Shown: piece after piece, positions 26,770-36,899 of the stretch
How the letters are laid out: every line of letters starts with the position of its first letter
Position numbering within the stretch: position 1 is the stretch's first letter
Assembly (NCBI RefSeq): GCF_003614435.1
Contig: NZ_CP025546.1
Location: 2,542,001 to 2,606,000, forward strand
Direction of reading: 5' to 3'
Source: Mycobacterium paragordonae
GTDB lineage: Bacteria; Actinomycetota; Actinomycetes; Mycobacteriales; Mycobacteriaceae
DNA length: 64,000 nucleotides
The notes under the pieces: generated by a model
Databases searched by the model: none
The model's input: only the letters and a program-made list of their open reading frames with translations
Told to the model about the DNA's origin: nothing
Program-made: the position numbers and the translations under genes

Positions 26770-29700
26770 ATGTCCTTTGTTATCGCGAGTCCGGATTTGC
26801 TGACTTCGGCTGCGGCCAATCTGTCCGGCATCGGTTCGGCGGTCGGCGCCGCCAACGCGGCGGCGCTGGCACCGACGGTGGAACTGCTCGCCGCCGGCGC
26901 CGACGAGGTGTCGGAGGCGATCACGGCGCTGTTCGGCACGCACGCCCAGCAGTATCAGCTGGCCAGCGCGCAGGCAGCGCAATTCCACGAGGGTTTTGTG
27001 CAGAGCCTGACGTCGGCCGGCGGGGCATACGCCTTCGCGGAGGCGGTCAACGCGAACCCGCTGCAAGCGGTCGAGGAGCAGGTGCTGGGTGCGATCAACG
27101 CGCCCACGCGGCTGCTGTTCGGGCGCGCGCTGATCGGTGACGGCGCCAACGGTGCGCCGGGAACCGGTCAGGCGGGCGCACCCGGTGGTTTTCTCTACGG
27201 CAATGGGGGCGCCGGTGGGTCCGGGGCGGTCGGCCAGAGCGGCGGCGCGGGTGGCGCCGGCGGCTTGATCGGTCACGGCGGTGTCGGCGGGGCCGGCGGC
27301 GCCGCGGCCACGCCCAACGGGCTGGCCGGTGCCGGCGGTAACGGCGGCAACGGTGGATTGCTGTGGGGCAACGGCGGCGTCGGCGGCGCCGGTGGGCAAG
27401 CCGGTGCTCTGGGCGTGGCCGGCAACGGTGGTGGAGGCGGACACTCCTACCTGATCGGCGCTCCCGGTACCGGCGGGGCCGGCGGCAACGCGCCCGGCGG
27501 AACGGCGGGGGCCGGCGGTGGCGGCGGTACGGCCGGGGTGTTCGGACCCGGAGCTGTGGGCGGCACCGGCGGGGACGGGCGGTTCGGTGGCACCGGCGGC
27601 GTCGGCGGCGAAGGTGGGGCATTCGGCAACGGCGGCGCCGGCGGGACGGGTGGCGCCGGTGTGGGCGGCGCGGGTGGCGCGGGCGGGGCCGGGGGTACTG
27701 CCGGCTGGTTCGGTGACGGCGGCGCGGGCGGTGCCGGGCAGGCCGGCGGCGCCGGAGGACTCGGTGGCAACGCCCGGGTGCTGGGTATGGGCGGCGCCGG
27801 CGGACTCGGCGGGGACGGGAGTGCCGCGGGGACCATTCACGGAGGCACCGGCGGCAACGGCGGCCTCGGCGGCCTGCTGTACGGCAACGGCGGCACCGGT
27901 GGCCTCGGCGGTAACGGAGCCGTCGGCAGTAGCGGACCGGCGGGCTTGTCCGGCACGGTCGGCGGAAACGGCGGCGCCGGTGGCGCCGGCGGCCGGGGAG
28001 GCGCGTTTATCGGCACCGGCGGGACAGGCGGCCTCGGTGGTCATGGCGGCGACGGCGGAGCGGGCGGTACCGGCGCCAGTCCGTTGACCGCGGGTGCGAA
28101 CGGCCAGTCCGGCGGCAACGGTGGCAACGGTGGCAGCGGCGGGATCGGCGGTGCCGGCGGCGCCGGCGGCTGGCTGAACAGCCTGGTGACACCGACCGGC
28201 GGTGAAGGCGCCGGCGGCGCGGGCGGCGCCGGCGGCAACGGCGGGAGCCCGGGCGACGGCGGTAGCGGCGCCAACGGTGTCAACGGCGGGGCCGGCGGTA
28301 GGGGCGGCGACGGCGGCAACCCGGGCGTCGGTGGGACGGGCGGTCTCGGCGGGACCAGCGCGAAGGGTGGCGCCGGCGCCGCCGGTGCGGCCGGCAACAG
28401 CCCCACCAGCGGCGGCCACGGCGGCCACGGCGGCAACGGGTCGGACGCAATCGGCACCAGCCAGGGCGGCGGGAACGGTGGCGCCGGCGGCAATGGCGGC
28501 ACGTACGGTAACGGCGGTGCCGGCGGAGATGGCGGCAAAGGCATGTCCGGCAGCCCCGCCTTCTCCGCCACGAATCCCGGCAACGGCGGCGACGGGGGAG
28601 CGGGCGGCGCCGGCGGCGCCGGGGGCAACGGGGGAGCCAAGGCCGGCAACGGCGGCGCCGGCGGTGCCGGCGGCCTGGGCGGCCGGGGAGCCGACGGCGG
28701 CAACGGCTTCAACGGCTTCGACGGCTTCAGCGCCGGCGCAAACGGCGGCAACGGCGCCAGCGGCGGCAACGGCGGCCACGGCGGAGCGGGCGGCGCCGGC
28801 GGCGTCGGCGGCAGCGCGCCGGCAGGCACGGCCGGGGCACACGGCGTCGGCGGTGTGGGCGGAGACGGCGGCAACGGCGGGACTCCGGGCAGCGGCGGCA
28901 ACGGCCGCGACGGCACCATCAGCGTCAACGGCGGAGTCGGCGGCAAGGGCGGCAACGGCGGCAACCCGGGCGCCGGCGGCGGCGCCGGGGCCGGCGGCAG
29001 CAGCGGCGGCAGCAGCTTCGCCGCCAGCGGCAAGGCCGGCAGCGCGCCCGGCAGCGGCGGTAACGGCGGCAACGGCGGTAGAGGCGCCGACGCGCCGGCC
29101 GCCGGCCTCAACGGCGCCGCGGGCGGTGCGGGTGGCGACGGCGGATCGGTCGGCAACGGCGGCAACGGAGGTACCGGCGGTACCGGCGGCGCCGGCAGTG
29201 GCGGCGGCTCGGTCGGCGGCGCCGGCCAGAACGGCGGCAACGGAGGTACCGGCGGCAGCGGCGGGGCCGGGGGCGCCGGCGGCAAGGGCGGCAGCGTCGC
29301 AGGTAAGGGCGGTAGCGGCGGAACCGGCGGTCTCGGCGGTGACGGCGGAAACGCCACCAGCGGCACCAACGGAGTCTCCAACGCGGCGAACTCGAATGGC
29401 GCGGCCGGTGGTGACGGCGGTGACGGTGGCGTCGGCGGGCAGGGCGGACAGGGCGGCAAGGGCGGCGTCGCGGGAACCGGCGCGGGCGGCAGCGGCACCG
29501 CGGGCAACGGCGGCGCCGGCGGCAAAGGTGGCAACGGCGGTAACGCCGGAAACGGCGGGGACGGAGCCAAAGGCACCTTCAGCGGCGGTGACGGCACCGG
29601 CGGCGCGGGCGGGAACGGCGGTGACCGGGGGGCCGGCGGCGAGGGTGGCGCCGGTGGCGCCGGCGGCGGTGCGGGCGCGGGCCCGGGCGCCAAGGGCGGT

Positions 29701-30948
29701 GCCGGCAACTCCGGAACCAGCGGCGGCAACGGCGGCAAGGGTGGCGCCGGCGCCGACAGCGTCACCGCCACCGGAACAGGCGGCACCGGCGGCGCGGGCG
29801 GCCACGCGGGCATCGCCGGCAACGGCGGCGACGGCGGCACTGGCGGGGCGGGTGGCACGGGCACCAACGGCTCGACCGCCTCGATCGGCGGCACCGGCGG
29901 AACGGGCGGCAAGGGCGGTGTCGGCGGCAACGGCGGTCTGGTCAGCGGCGATGGCGGCAACGGCGGTACCGGTGGTGCCGGGGGTAAGGGCGGCGGCGGC
30001 GGAAAAGGGACCACCGGCGGCAACGGCGGCAGCCAGGGGCCGGGCGGCGGCGACGGCGGCAACGCGCAGACCGGCGGCACCGGGGGGCAAGGCGGGCAGG
30101 GTGGCAGCGGCGGTGAGGGCGGTGCCGGCGGCAAGGGCAGCGTCATCGGCGGCGGCAAGGACGGCGCCACCGGTAAGGGCGGCGCCGGTGGCCAGGGCGG
30201 CACCGGTGGCACCGGTGGTACCGGCGGCAACGGCGGCAACGGCGGCGACTCGACCTCCGGCCGGCCCCAGGCGGGTCAGGGCGGCCGCGGTGGCGATGGC
30301 GGCCTGGGCGGTGCCGCCGGAGCCGGCGGCATCGGCGGCGGCACGGGCGTCAACCAGGGCGCCACCGGCGGCGTCGGCGTTCAGGGCACCGGCGGCCAGG
30401 GCGGCAACGGCGGCAACGGCGGCAGCGGCAACGTGGGCGGGGTCGTCCACCCCGCCGGCGGGCAGGGTGGCACCGGCGGTAACGGCGGCACCGGAGCCAA
30501 CGGCGGCAACGCCGGCAACGGTGGCCGCGGCGGCGACGGTGGGGTCGGCAACAACGCCGACGGCGCCCGTGGCGGCACCGGCGGAGTGGGCGGCACCGGC
30601 CTGCAGGGCTTCGGCGGCCGAGGCGGCAACGGCGGCGACAGCGGCAACGGCGCCGACGCGTCCGTCCTCTTCGACGCCGGTGACGGCGGCATCGGCGGCA
30701 ACGCCGGGGGCGGCGGCAAAGGCAGTTCGTTCGGCCTCGGCGGCGCGGGTGGCACCGGCGGCCGGGGCGGCAACGGCGGCAACGGCATCGCTCCGCCCTT
30801 CGGCAGCGGCTCCGGCGGTAAAGGCGGCGGCGGCGGCGCCGGCGGCTTCGGCGGCGACGGAGAAATCCCCGGGTTTGCGGTTCCCGGCGGCCTACCGAAC
30901 GGAACCTCGGGCGGTCAGGGCGGCGCCGGCGCTCAGGGCGGCGGCTGA
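26770..30948 (+). CDS. PE_PGRS-family protein
   Basis: 1392 residues. The PE domain spans about 1-95 ([25 protein letters not shown]...). A linker with [16 protein letters not shown] follows, then about 1250 residues of Gly-Gly-Ala/Gly-Gly-Asn repeats; no clear C-terminal domain is present, the end being [18 protein letters not shown]. Surface or secreted location through type VII export is expected from the family. It starts 185 nt after yebC and ends 1 nt before the stop of the opposed speE-like gene. In M. tuberculosis the same interval holds a VapBC pair, by my recollection. Confidence 0.95.
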   Translation: MSFVIASPDLLTSAAANLSGIGSAVGAANAAALAPTVELLAAGADEVSEAITALFGTHAQQYQLASAQAAQFHEGFVQSLTSAGGAYAFAEAVNANPLQAVEEQVLGAINAPTRLLFGRALIGDGANGAPGTGQAGAPGGFLYGNGGAGGSGAVGQSGGAGGAGGLIGHGGVGGAGGAAATPNGLAGAGGNGGNGGLLWGNGGVGGAGGQAGALGVAGNGGGGGHSYLIGAPGTGGAGGNAPGGTAGAGGGGGTAGVFGPGAVGGTGGDGRFGGTGGVGGEGGAFGNGGAGGTGGAGVGGAGGAGGAGGTAGWFGDGGAGGAGQAGGAGGLGGNARVLGMGGAGGLGGDGSAAGTIHGGTGGNGGLGGLLYGNGGTGGLGGNGAVGSSGPAGLSGTVGGNGGAGGAGGRGGAFIGTGGTGGLGGHGGDGGAGGTGASPLTAGANGQSGGNGGNGGSGGIGGAGGAGGWLNSLVTPTGGEGAGGAGGAGGNGGSPGDGGSGANGVNGGAGGRGGDGGNPGVGGTGGLGGTSAKGGAGAAGAAGNSPTSGGHGGHGGNGSDAIGTSQGGGNGGAGGNGGTYGNGGAGGDGGKGMSGSPAFSATNPGNGGDGGAGGAGGAGGNGGAKAGNGGAGGAGGLGGRGADGGNGFNGFDGFSAGANGGNGASGGNGGHGGAGGAGGVGGSAPAGTAGAHGVGGVGGDGGNGGTPGSGGNGRDGTISVNGGVGGKGGNGGNPGAGGGAGAGGSSGGSSFAASGKAGSAPGSGGNGGNGGRGADAPAAGLNGAAGGAGGDGGSVGNGGNGGTGGTGGAGSGGGSVGGAGQNGGNGGTGGSGGAGGAGGKGGSVAGKGGSGGTGGLGGDGGNATSGTNGVSNAANSNGAAGGDGGDGGVGGQGGQGGKGGVAGTGAGGSGTAGNGGAGGKGGNGGNAGNGGDGAKGTFSGGDGTGGAGGNGGDRGAGGEGGAGGAGGGAGAGPGAKGGAGNSGTSGGNGGKGGAGADSVTATGTGGTGGAGGHAGIAGNGGDGGTGGAGGTGTNGSTASIGGTGGTGGKGGVGGNGGLVSGDGGNGGTGGAGGKGGGGGKGTTGGNGGSQGPGGGDGGNAQTGGTGGQGGQGGSGGEGGAGGKGSVIGGGKDGATGKGGAGGQGGTGGTGGTGGNGGNGGDSTSGRPQAGQGGRGGDGGLGGAAGAGGIGGGTGVNQGATGGVGVQGTGGQGGNGGNGGSGNVGGVVHPAGGQGGTGGNGGTGANGGNAGNGGRGGDGGVGNNADGARGGTGGVGGTGLQGFGGRGGNGGDSGNGADASVLFDAGDGGIGGNAGGGGKGSSFGLGGAGGTGGRGGNGGNGIAPPFGSGSGGKGGGGGAGGFGGDGEIPGFAVPGGLPNGTSGGQGGAGAQGGG

Positions 30949-30949
30949 T

Positions 30950-32518
30950 TCAGTCGTACCCGCGCCGCATGTCCTCGACGATCCGTGGATTGTCCAGCGT
31001 CGACGGCTCGACCGGTCGCGGCCGCACATCATCGGAGAACACCGTCGCGGCGTCCAGCACCCGCTGGTCGAGGTAACGCAACGGCGGGACCTCGCGGGGC
31101 AGAGCCGCCACCGGCGCGGCCTCGCCGCGCCAGGCCAGCACGAAACCCCAGTCGCCGAATGTGGGCACGTACACGTGATATGGCGTCACGGCGAAATCGG
31201 CGGAATGAATGGTGGAGACGGTGCGCCAGAAGGCCGTTCGCGTCGAGAACGGGCTACCCGCCTGCACCACCACCAGGCCGCCCGGGTTCAGTACCCCCGC
31301 AACCAGCGCATAGAACTCGGTCGAATACAGCCGGCCCAGCACGGGAGTGTCGGGATCGGGCAGGTCGACGATCACCGCATCGAAGCGGTCCGACCGCGCG
31401 CCCCGCAGCCAGCTCAACGCGTCATCGATCACCACCCGCACCCGAGGGTTGTCCAGTGACCCGCCGTTGGCGTCGCGCATGGTGGTGCGTGCCAGCTCGA
31501 TGACCGCCGGATCCAGCTCGACCTGCACAATGCGCTGCAACCCGGGCTGGCGCAGCAGTTCGCGCGCTGCCAGCCCGTCACCGCCGCCGAGCACCAACAC
31601 CGAACGGGCGCCGCCCCCGAGCGCCGGGTAGACCAGGCTTTCGGTGTAGCGGTATTCGTCCCGGGTGGAGAACTGCAGATCGCCGTCGAGGTACAGGCGC
31701 ATGTCGTTGTCGCGGCGGGTGACCACGATGTCCTGGTACGCCGAATGCCGGTGGGCGATGATCGGGTCGGCGTAGAGCTGCTGGCGGGTGGAGACCTCGA
31801 TGTCCTGGGCGCGCACCAGCAGCGTCACCAATAAGGCCAGCGCCGCCGCCAGCGCCGTCAGCGCCGCCGCCAGCTGCCGCCCCGAAACGACCCGGCGCAG
31901 CAGGAACACCGCGACGATCGCCGCGGCCAGCAGGTTGATGATGCCGGTGGCCGCCGCCCCGCGGATCATTCCCAGGTGCGGGAGCAGCAGGAACGGCCAG
32001 GCCAGCCCACCCACCAGTGCGCCCAGGTAGTCAGCCGCGTTCAGGTTGGCCAGCGTGCGCCCGGTGTCGGTGGGCAAATCGGATTGGCCCGGCTCCCGCC
32101 CTCGCTGCAGCAGCGTCATCAACAGGGGTACCTCGGCGCCCACCAGACACCCGATCAGCGCCGTGCTCACCGCCAGCACCAGCGTCGACCCGTCGACGAA
32201 CGCGAAGGCGACATACAGGGCTGCAGCTGACAGACCGCCGACAATGCCGAGCAGCACCTCCACCGCGATGAAGGTGATCGCCGCGCGCGCCAGCAGCGGC
32301 TTGATCAGCAGCGCACCAAGTCCGAGGGCGGCGATGTATCCCGCGACGATCAGGGACGTCGCCACGATGCCGCCGCCGTTGAGGCTGGTCGACAGCGTCA
32401 GCATGGCCAGTTCGTAGACGATCCCGCAGGCCGCACACGCCGCGACCGCGGCCAGCAGGACGGCTCGCCACCGCCCCAGCGATGGCGAAACGGGTTCGGC
32501 CGCAGCGGTTGTCGTCAT
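30950..32518 (-). CDS. speE: Membrane spermidine-synthase-like protein (Rv2601 type)
   Basis: 522 residues. An N-terminal membrane half (about 20-215) has seven or so helices. The C-terminal polyamine-aminopropyltransferase fold has [16 protein letters not shown] near 310 and [18 protein letters not shown] near 380, the D-x-x-DP signature of the family. Whether it really makes spermidine is uncertain: the membrane half and the DUF gene partners are not typical of housekeeping SpeE. It overlaps the DUF350 gene start by 4 nt and is the last gene of a five-gene operon. Confidence 0.85.
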   Translation of the reverse strand: MTTTAAAEPVSPSLGRWRAVLLAAVAACAACGIVYELAMLTLSTSLNGGGIVATSLIVAGYIAALGLGALLIKPLLARAAITFIAVEVLLGIVGGLSAAALYVAFAFVDGSTLVLAVSTALIGCLVGAEVPLLMTLLQRGREPGQSDLPTDTGRTLANLNAADYLGALVGGLAWPFLLLPHLGMIRGAAATGIINLLAAAIVAVFLLRRVVSGRQLAAALTALAAALALLVTLLVRAQDIEVSTRQQLYADPIIAHRHSAYQDIVVTRRDNDMRLYLDGDLQFSTRDEYRYTESLVYPALGGGARSVLVLGGGDGLAARELLRQPGLQRIVQVELDPAVIELARTTMRDANGGSLDNPRVRVVIDDALSWLRGARSDRFDAVIVDLPDPDTPVLGRLYSTEFYALVAGVLNPGGLVVVQAGSPFSTRTAFWRTVSTIHSADFAVTPYHVYVPTFGDWGFVLAWRGEAAPVAALPREVPPLRYLDQRVLDAATVFSDDVRPRPVEPSTLDNPRIVEDMRRGYD

Positions 32519-32973
32519 AGCAACGCGGCCGCGTTGACCCCTCCCACCGCCAGCAGCATCGCCGCTGTGGCGAACGCCGCCGGATGCAGTGTGGGTTCCT
32601 CGACATGCTCGTGGAAGTTGCCCGGCACCGCGATTCGCAAGATGACCAGAGCGAGTCCCTGCAGGATGACGCCGATTCCGCCGTAGATCGCCACACCGAG
32701 CAGGCCCTCGCCGAGCTGGTTGGAGCTGGTGTTGATTGCCGCGATGATGACGGTGCCCAGCGCCGCGTACATCGCGGTGGCCAGGATGGCGGCGTTGGGC
32801 CGGCGCTCGATGAACACCAGCTGACGCAGGTTTCCGGGGGTCAGGACGTCGACCATCAGGAACCCGGCGATCAGCACCGCGATACCGACCGCAAAGTAGA
32901 GGACCGTAGCGACGGCCCCGCGCAGGATCGGATCGAGGCTGACGCTGCCGAACTCCACCGCGCTGTAGTACAT
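32515..32973 (-). CDS. DUF350 family membrane protein
   Basis: 152 residues from ATG 32973, which has a strong AAAGGAGG nine bases upstream. Four hydrophobic segments make two DUF350 repeats: [26 protein letters not shown], the [20 protein letters not shown] stretch, GVIYGG-like [20 protein letters not shown] and the C-terminal [20 protein letters not shown]. Function is unknown; DUF350 genes recur next to spermidine-synthase-like genes. Confidence 0.83.
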   Translation of the reverse strand: MYYSAVEFGSVSLDPILRGAVATVLYFAVGIAVLIAGFLMVDVLTPGNLRQLVFIERRPNAAILATAMYAALGTVIIAAINTSSNQLGEGLLGVAIYGGIGVILQGLALVILRIAVPGNFHEHVEEPTLHPAAFATAAMLLAVGGVNAAALL

Positions 32974-32995
32974 GACAGTCCTCCTTTGCGAGTGC

Positions 32996-33427
32996 CTACT
33001 TGACGCCGCCCGGGCCGCCGGGTCTGCCGCCCGAGCCACCGGATGGGGATCCGGGGGTGAACCCGGGGCCGAGGAAGACATAGGAGCCGTGGCTGTACCC
33101 CGCGCCCAGGTCTTCGACCCGGATGCTGCAGGGCCGGGTGCCGTCCGGTCCGACGATCACGACGTAGTCGCTGTACCGCAGATATTCGTTGCCGCCGTTG
33201 GACGCCCGCGCCGCAGGCGATTTGTAGTGGGCCAGGGTGTCGGCCACCTGGTTCGGCGGCCCGGAGCACGCGTACCGGTTGGCGTTCGCGTCGTGGGCAT
33301 ACTCCTGGAAGTGCCCGGCGATGTAGGAGCCGACATCCCGGCTCAGCAGCACGATTCCGGTGACCAGCGAGATGGTGGCGGCCAGCGCCAGCCCGCTGGC
33401 AACCAGCAGCAGGCGGTTGCGGGTCAA
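32996..33427 (-). CDS. DUF4247-like membrane-anchored protein (Rv2599 type)
   Basis: 143 residues from TTG 33427, overlapping the preceding stop (TTGA); GTG 33436 is an alternative. One N-terminal helix ([23 protein letters not shown]) is followed by an extracytoplasmic domain with two cysteines, in RYACSGPP and TRPCSIRV, which may form a disulfide, and a Gly/Pro-rich tail. The chosen length equals the M. tuberculosis neighbour as I recall it. It is third gene of the operon. Confidence 0.75.
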   Translation of the reverse strand: MTRNRLLLVASGLALAATISLVTGIVLLSRDVGSYIAGHFQEYAHDANANRYACSGPPNQVADTLAHYKSPAARASNGGNEYLRYSDYVVIVGPDGTRPCSIRVEDLGAGYSHGSYVFLGPGFTPGSPSGGSGGRPGGPGGVK

Positions 33428-33918
33428 GGATGCCACCGGCTTGCCGTGTAGACCACCGTCCCGCCCGTGCCGGTGGGGTAGAGGTGCCAGGTCTGCCACC
33501 GCCAGCCGTCACCGTCGGGAACGGCGGTCAGCGCGGTCAGCGCGGCGTCGTCCCCAGGGAACAAGCCCCCCAGCCAGCCGGGTTCGCGGGCGCACCGGTC
33601 GCGCAAGTCCCCGGCCAGGGCGCGGAAGCTGGTTTCACCGTGCGTCTCGCTTTGCGATTCAAGGTGATAGCCGGGAGCGTCCTCGTGCGCAGGCAGACCG
33701 TCGCCGGCCGCGCACGAGACCTGCTCGGAGAACCGGTCGGTGCCGTGCTCGACGGTGACGACGTGCGACGCGCCCAGGACGCCCAGCACCAGCGCACCAC
33801 CGCGGGGATGTTCCAGTCGGTAGCTGGCCAGCGTGGGCGGTGCCGTCTTGTTGAGTGCCAACGCCAGCCGGGCCCCGGACACGTCGGCCGGAGCTACCGC
33901 GAGGTGGTGAAGCGGCAC
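33424..33918 (-). CDS. DUF2617-like conserved protein (Rv2598 type)
   Basis: 164 residues from GTG 33918, seven nt after the DUF4178 stop. It has no membrane segment or catalytic motif that I recognise. Conserved-looking blocks are LEHPRGGALVLGVLGASHVV and a tryptophan-rich C-terminus (DGWRWQTWHLYP). The gene is in the tight operon with DUF4178 upstream and DUF4247 downstream, so a shared complex is plausible. Confidence 0.72.
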   Translation of the reverse strand: MPLHHLAVAPADVSGARLALALNKTAPPTLASYRLEHPRGGALVLGVLGASHVVTVEHGTDRFSEQVSCAAGDGLPAHEDAPGYHLESQSETHGETSFRALAGDLRDRCAREPGWLGGLFPGDDAALTALTAVPDGDGWRWQTWHLYPTGTGGTVVYTASRWHP

Positions 33919-33923
33919 CTCAG

Positions 33924-34541
33924 TCAGCCCGCGGGTGCGGGGTAGACGGTGATCTCGCCGGTGAGGACGGTCTTGCCGGTGGATATCTCCCAGGGCATGT
34001 CCGGCGCCCACCGTTCGAAGGAGAGCAGCGAGTTCTTGTCGGCGCTGGCGTAGTCGACGTAGTCCATCTCGCCGCCCGCCGGCAGGCCGGTGGTGCCTTC
34101 GGTGGTGTATCCGGCGTGGCCGCGCTCCACTTCGTGCATGGCGATGCCGTCGACGGTGTGCTGGCCGCCGGGCTGCAGGTCGAGATCGGTGCGCTTGAAC
34201 CACATGGCCAGCTCGAGTCGGCCGTCGTCCTCCTCGACGCTGAACCAGACCGGCTCGCTGCTTGTTTCGGGACCACCCTCGAGCAGGTGTTCCCACCACA
34301 CGAACGGGCCTTCGCGGTAGGTGACCGAACCGCGGACCACGTAGTCGGTGCCGCCGTGGCTGACGATGGCGCCGGGGCCGAGCTGGCGGGGCCCGAATTC
34401 CTGCGGGGTGCTGAACGCGAGCGGGTCCTGCCTCGGTTTGGGAGTCTTGGGCGTCGTCGGTGCCCTCTTGAGTGCGTAGACGAGAACGAGAAGCGACGCG
34501 ATGAACAGCGCCACCGCGATCACGATGAGTTGTGCTCCCAC
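33924..34541 (-). CDS. DUF4178 domain protein with N-terminal membrane anchor (Rv2597 type)
   Basis: 205 residues from GTG 34541. An N-terminal helix, LIVIAVALFIASLLVLVYAL, anchors a DUF4178 domain at about 55-200 (GAIVSHGGTDYVVRGSVTYREG, WEHLLEGG, WFSVEEDDGRLELAMW). It is first gene of the operon ending in the spermidine-synthase-like gene, and divergent from ruvC across 153 nt. Confidence 0.78.
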   Translation of the reverse strand: MGAQLIVIAVALFIASLLVLVYALKRAPTTPKTPKPRQDPLAFSTPQEFGPRQLGPGAIVSHGGTDYVVRGSVTYREGPFVWWEHLLEGGPETSSEPVWFSVEEDDGRLELAMWFKRTDLDLQPGGQHTVDGIAMHEVERGHAGYTTEGTTGLPAGGEMDYVDYASADKNSLLSFERWAPDMPWEISTGKTVLTGEITVYPAPAG

Positions 34542-34622
34542 GCCGACCCTTCCGTAGTGCGCATAACGTAACTCACCGCCGCGTGTCCTTCACCGGTGAT
34601 GTCGCACGCAGCGGCTAGGCTA

Positions 34623-34638
34623 TCGAACAGCTGTTCGG
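34623..34638. promoter_or_regulatory. LexA (SOS) box upstream of ruvC
   Basis: TCGAAC-AGCT-GTTCGG matches the mycobacterial LexA consensus TCGAAC-N4-GTTCGA with one mismatch. It is 57 nt before the ruvC GTG. Induction of ruvCAB by DNA damage follows from this. Confidence 0.8.
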
Positions 34639-34646
34639 ACCTATGG

Positions 34647-34674
34647 CTGACGACTCGGCCCTGACGACTCGGCC
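34647..34674. repeat. Tandem 14-bp direct repeat between SOS box and ruvC
   Basis: CTGACGACTCGGCC occurs twice head to tail and is followed by a partial third CTGAC. It lies in the ruvC leader. Probably a small slippage duplication. Confidence 0.8.
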
Positions 34675-34694
34675 CTGACAAGTGGGGAGCTGCG

Positions 34695-35249
34695 GTGCGG
34701 GTGATGGGCGTCGACCCCGGCTTGACGAGGTGCGGGTTGTCGCTGGTGGAAAGCGGGCGCGGGCGGCAGATCACCGCCCTGGACGTCGACGTGGTGCGCA
34801 CTCCGTCCGGCGATCCGCTCCACCGCCGGTTGCTGGCGATCAGCGACGCCGTCGATCACTGGCTGGACACCCATCACCCGGACGTGCTCGCTATCGAGCG
34901 GGTGTTCTCCCAGCTCAACGTCAGCACGGTGATGGGTACGGCGCAGGCCGGCGGCGTGATCGCGCTGGCCGCCGCCAAGCGCGACATCGACGTGCACTTC
35001 CATACGCCGAGTGAGGTCAAAGCGGCGGTCACGGGCAATGGAAACGCGGATAAGGCGCAGGTCACCGCCATGGTCACCAGAATCCTGGCGCTGCAGGCCA
35101 AGCCCACCCCGGCCGACGCCGCCGATGCGTTGGCGCTGGCCATCTGCCACTGCTGGCGGGCGCCGATGCTGGCCCGGATGGCCGCCGCCGAGGCTCAGGC
35201 GGCGCAGCAGCGCAGCAAGTACCTGGCCAAGGTGAAGGCCGTCCGATGA
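34695..35249 (+). CDS. ruvC: Crossover junction endodeoxyribonuclease RuvC
   Basis: 184 residues from GTG 34695 with GGGGAG upstream. Holliday-junction resolvase: catalytic acidic residues lie in [23 protein letters not shown] and [15 protein letters not shown]. It cuts branched junctions made by RuvAB. The end overlaps ruvA by 4 nt. Confidence 0.96.
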   Translation: MRVMGVDPGLTRCGLSLVESGRGRQITALDVDVVRTPSGDPLHRRLLAISDAVDHWLDTHHPDVLAIERVFSQLNVSTVMGTAQAGGVIALAAAKRDIDVHFHTPSEVKAAVTGNGNADKAQVTAMVTRILALQAKPTPADAADALALAICHCWRAPMLARMAAAEAQAAQQRSKYLAKVKAVR

Positions 35250-35839
35250 TCGCCTCGGTGCGCGGTGAGGTGCTGGAGGTGGCGCTGGACCACGCGGTGA
35301 TCGAGGCCGCTGGGGTCGGCTATCGGGTGAATGCGACGCCGTCGACGCTGGCCACCCTGCGGTCGGGCAGCGAGGCGCGGCTGATCACCGCGATGATCGT
35401 GCGCGAAGACTCCATGACGCTGTACGGGTTCTGCGATGCCGAGACCCGCGACCTTTTCCAGACGCTGTTGTCGGTTTCGGGTGTCGGGCCGCGGTTGGCG
35501 ATGGCGACGCTGGCCGTGCACGACGCGACGGCGCTGCGCCAGGCGCTGGCCGACGGCGACGTCACCGCACTCACCCGGGTGCCTGGCATCGGCAAGCGCA
35601 GTGCCGAACGGATGGTGCTGGAATTGCGCGACAAGGTGGGCCTGGTCGCCGGGTCCGGCGCAGCACCGGCGCTGAACGGTCACGCCGTGCGCGGGCCGGT
35701 GGTGGAGGCGCTGGTCGGGTTGGGTTTTGCGGTCAAGCAGGCAGAGGAGGCCACCGACAAGGTGCTGGCGGCCGACCGGGACGCTTCCACGTCGACGGCG
35801 TTGCGGGCCGCGTTGTCGCTGCTGGGTAAGGCCAAATGA
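35246..35839 (+). CDS. ruvA: Holliday junction DNA helicase subunit RuvA
   Basis: 197 residues. The N-terminal OB fold is followed by two helix-hairpin-helix motifs: [16 protein letters not shown] and [19 protein letters not shown]. The C-terminal domain that binds RuvB ([23 protein letters not shown]) is intact. It overlaps ruvC and ruvB by 4 nt each. Confidence 0.96.
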   Translation: MIASVRGEVLEVALDHAVIEAAGVGYRVNATPSTLATLRSGSEARLITAMIVREDSMTLYGFCDAETRDLFQTLLSVSGVGPRLAMATLAVHDATALRQALADGDVTALTRVPGIGKRSAERMVLELRDKVGLVAGSGAAPALNGHAVRGPVVEALVGLGFAVKQAEEATDKVLAADRDASTSTALRAALSLLGKAK

Positions 35840-36879
35840 GCGATCCCGAGGACTTCGACGAGCGCGACGTCTCGCCGGCCCTGGCTGTGGGTGAGGGCGA
35901 CATCGACGGCAGCCTGCGGCCGCGCTCGCTGGGGGAGTTCATCGGTCAGCCACGGGTGCGCGAGCAGCTGCAACTGGTCATCGAAGGGGCCAAGAACCGC
36001 GGCGGCACCCCGGATCACATCCTGTTGTCCGGGCCGCCCGGACTGGGCAAGACGTCGTTGGCGATGATCATCGCCGCCGAACTCGGGACCTCGCTGCGGG
36101 TGACCTCGGGGCCGGCCTTGGAACGCGCCGGCGACCTGGCCGCCATGCTGTCCAATCTGGTGGAACACGACGTGCTGTTCATCGACGAGATCCACCGCAT
36201 CGCGCGGCCCGCCGAGGAGATGTTGTACCTGGCGATGGAGGATTTCCGGGTCGACGTGGTGGTCGGCAAGGGCCCCGGCGCGACGTCGATTCCGCTGGAG
36301 GTCGCGCCGTTCACGCTCGTCGGGGCGACCACCCGGTCCGGCGCCCTGACGGGCCCCCTGCGCGACCGGTTCGGCTTCACCGCGCACATGGACTTCTACG
36401 AGCCCGCTGAGCTGGAGCGGGTGCTGGCCCGCTCGGCCGGCATCCTGGGGATCGAGTTGGGCGCCGAAGCGGGGGCGGAGATCGCGCGCCGCTCGCGGGG
36501 CACCCCGCGGATCGCCAACCGGTTGCTGCGCCGCGTGCGTGACTTCGCCGAGGTGCGGGCCGACGGCATCATCACCCGGGACGTCGCCAAATCCGCCCTG
36601 GAGGTCTACGACGTCGACGAACTGGGACTGGACCGGCTGGACCGGGCCGTGCTGTCCGCGCTGACCCGCAGTTTCGGCGGCGGTCCGGTGGGCGTCTCGA
36701 CGCTGGCGGTGGCGGTGGGCGAAGAGGCTGCGACGGTCGAGGAGGTGTGCGAGCCTTTCCTGGTGCGCGCCGGTATGGTCGCGCGCACGCCGCGAGGCCG
36801 GGTGGCCACGGCGCTGGCCTGGACGCACCTGGGCATGACGCCGCCCGCCGGGGTCTCGCAGCCCGGGCTGTTCGACTAG
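35836..36879 (+). CDS. ruvB: Holliday junction DNA helicase subunit RuvB
   Basis: 347 residues. AAA+ motor: Walker [10 protein letters not shown], Walker [10 protein letters not shown], sensor [18 protein letters not shown], and a C-terminal winged helix. Its stop codon's last base lies at the junction with IS110 copy 2, so the element has landed directly behind it without altering the protein. Confidence 0.97.
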   Translation: MSDPEDFDERDVSPALAVGEGDIDGSLRPRSLGEFIGQPRVREQLQLVIEGAKNRGGTPDHILLSGPPGLGKTSLAMIIAAELGTSLRVTSGPALERAGDLAAMLSNLVEHDVLFIDEIHRIARPAEEMLYLAMEDFRVDVVVGKGPGATSIPLEVAPFTLVGATTRSGALTGPLRDRFGFTAHMDFYEPAELERVLARSAGILGIELGAEAGAEIARRSRGTPRIANRLLRRVRDFAEVRADGIITRDVAKSALEVYDVDELGLDRLDRAVLSALTRSFGGGPVGVSTLAVAVGEEAATVEEVCEPFLVRAGMVARTPRGRVATALAWTHLGMTPPAGVSQPGLFD

Positions 36880-36899
36880 GAGGAATCTCAATGAAGTTG

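Noticed and set aside
26410..30450. A 1346-codon open frame opposite the PE_PGRS gene, and other long frames in both directions across it
   Set aside because: They follow from the GGC/GGN repeat: the complement is poor in stops. The PE domain, linker and family-typical start support only the plus-strand gene.
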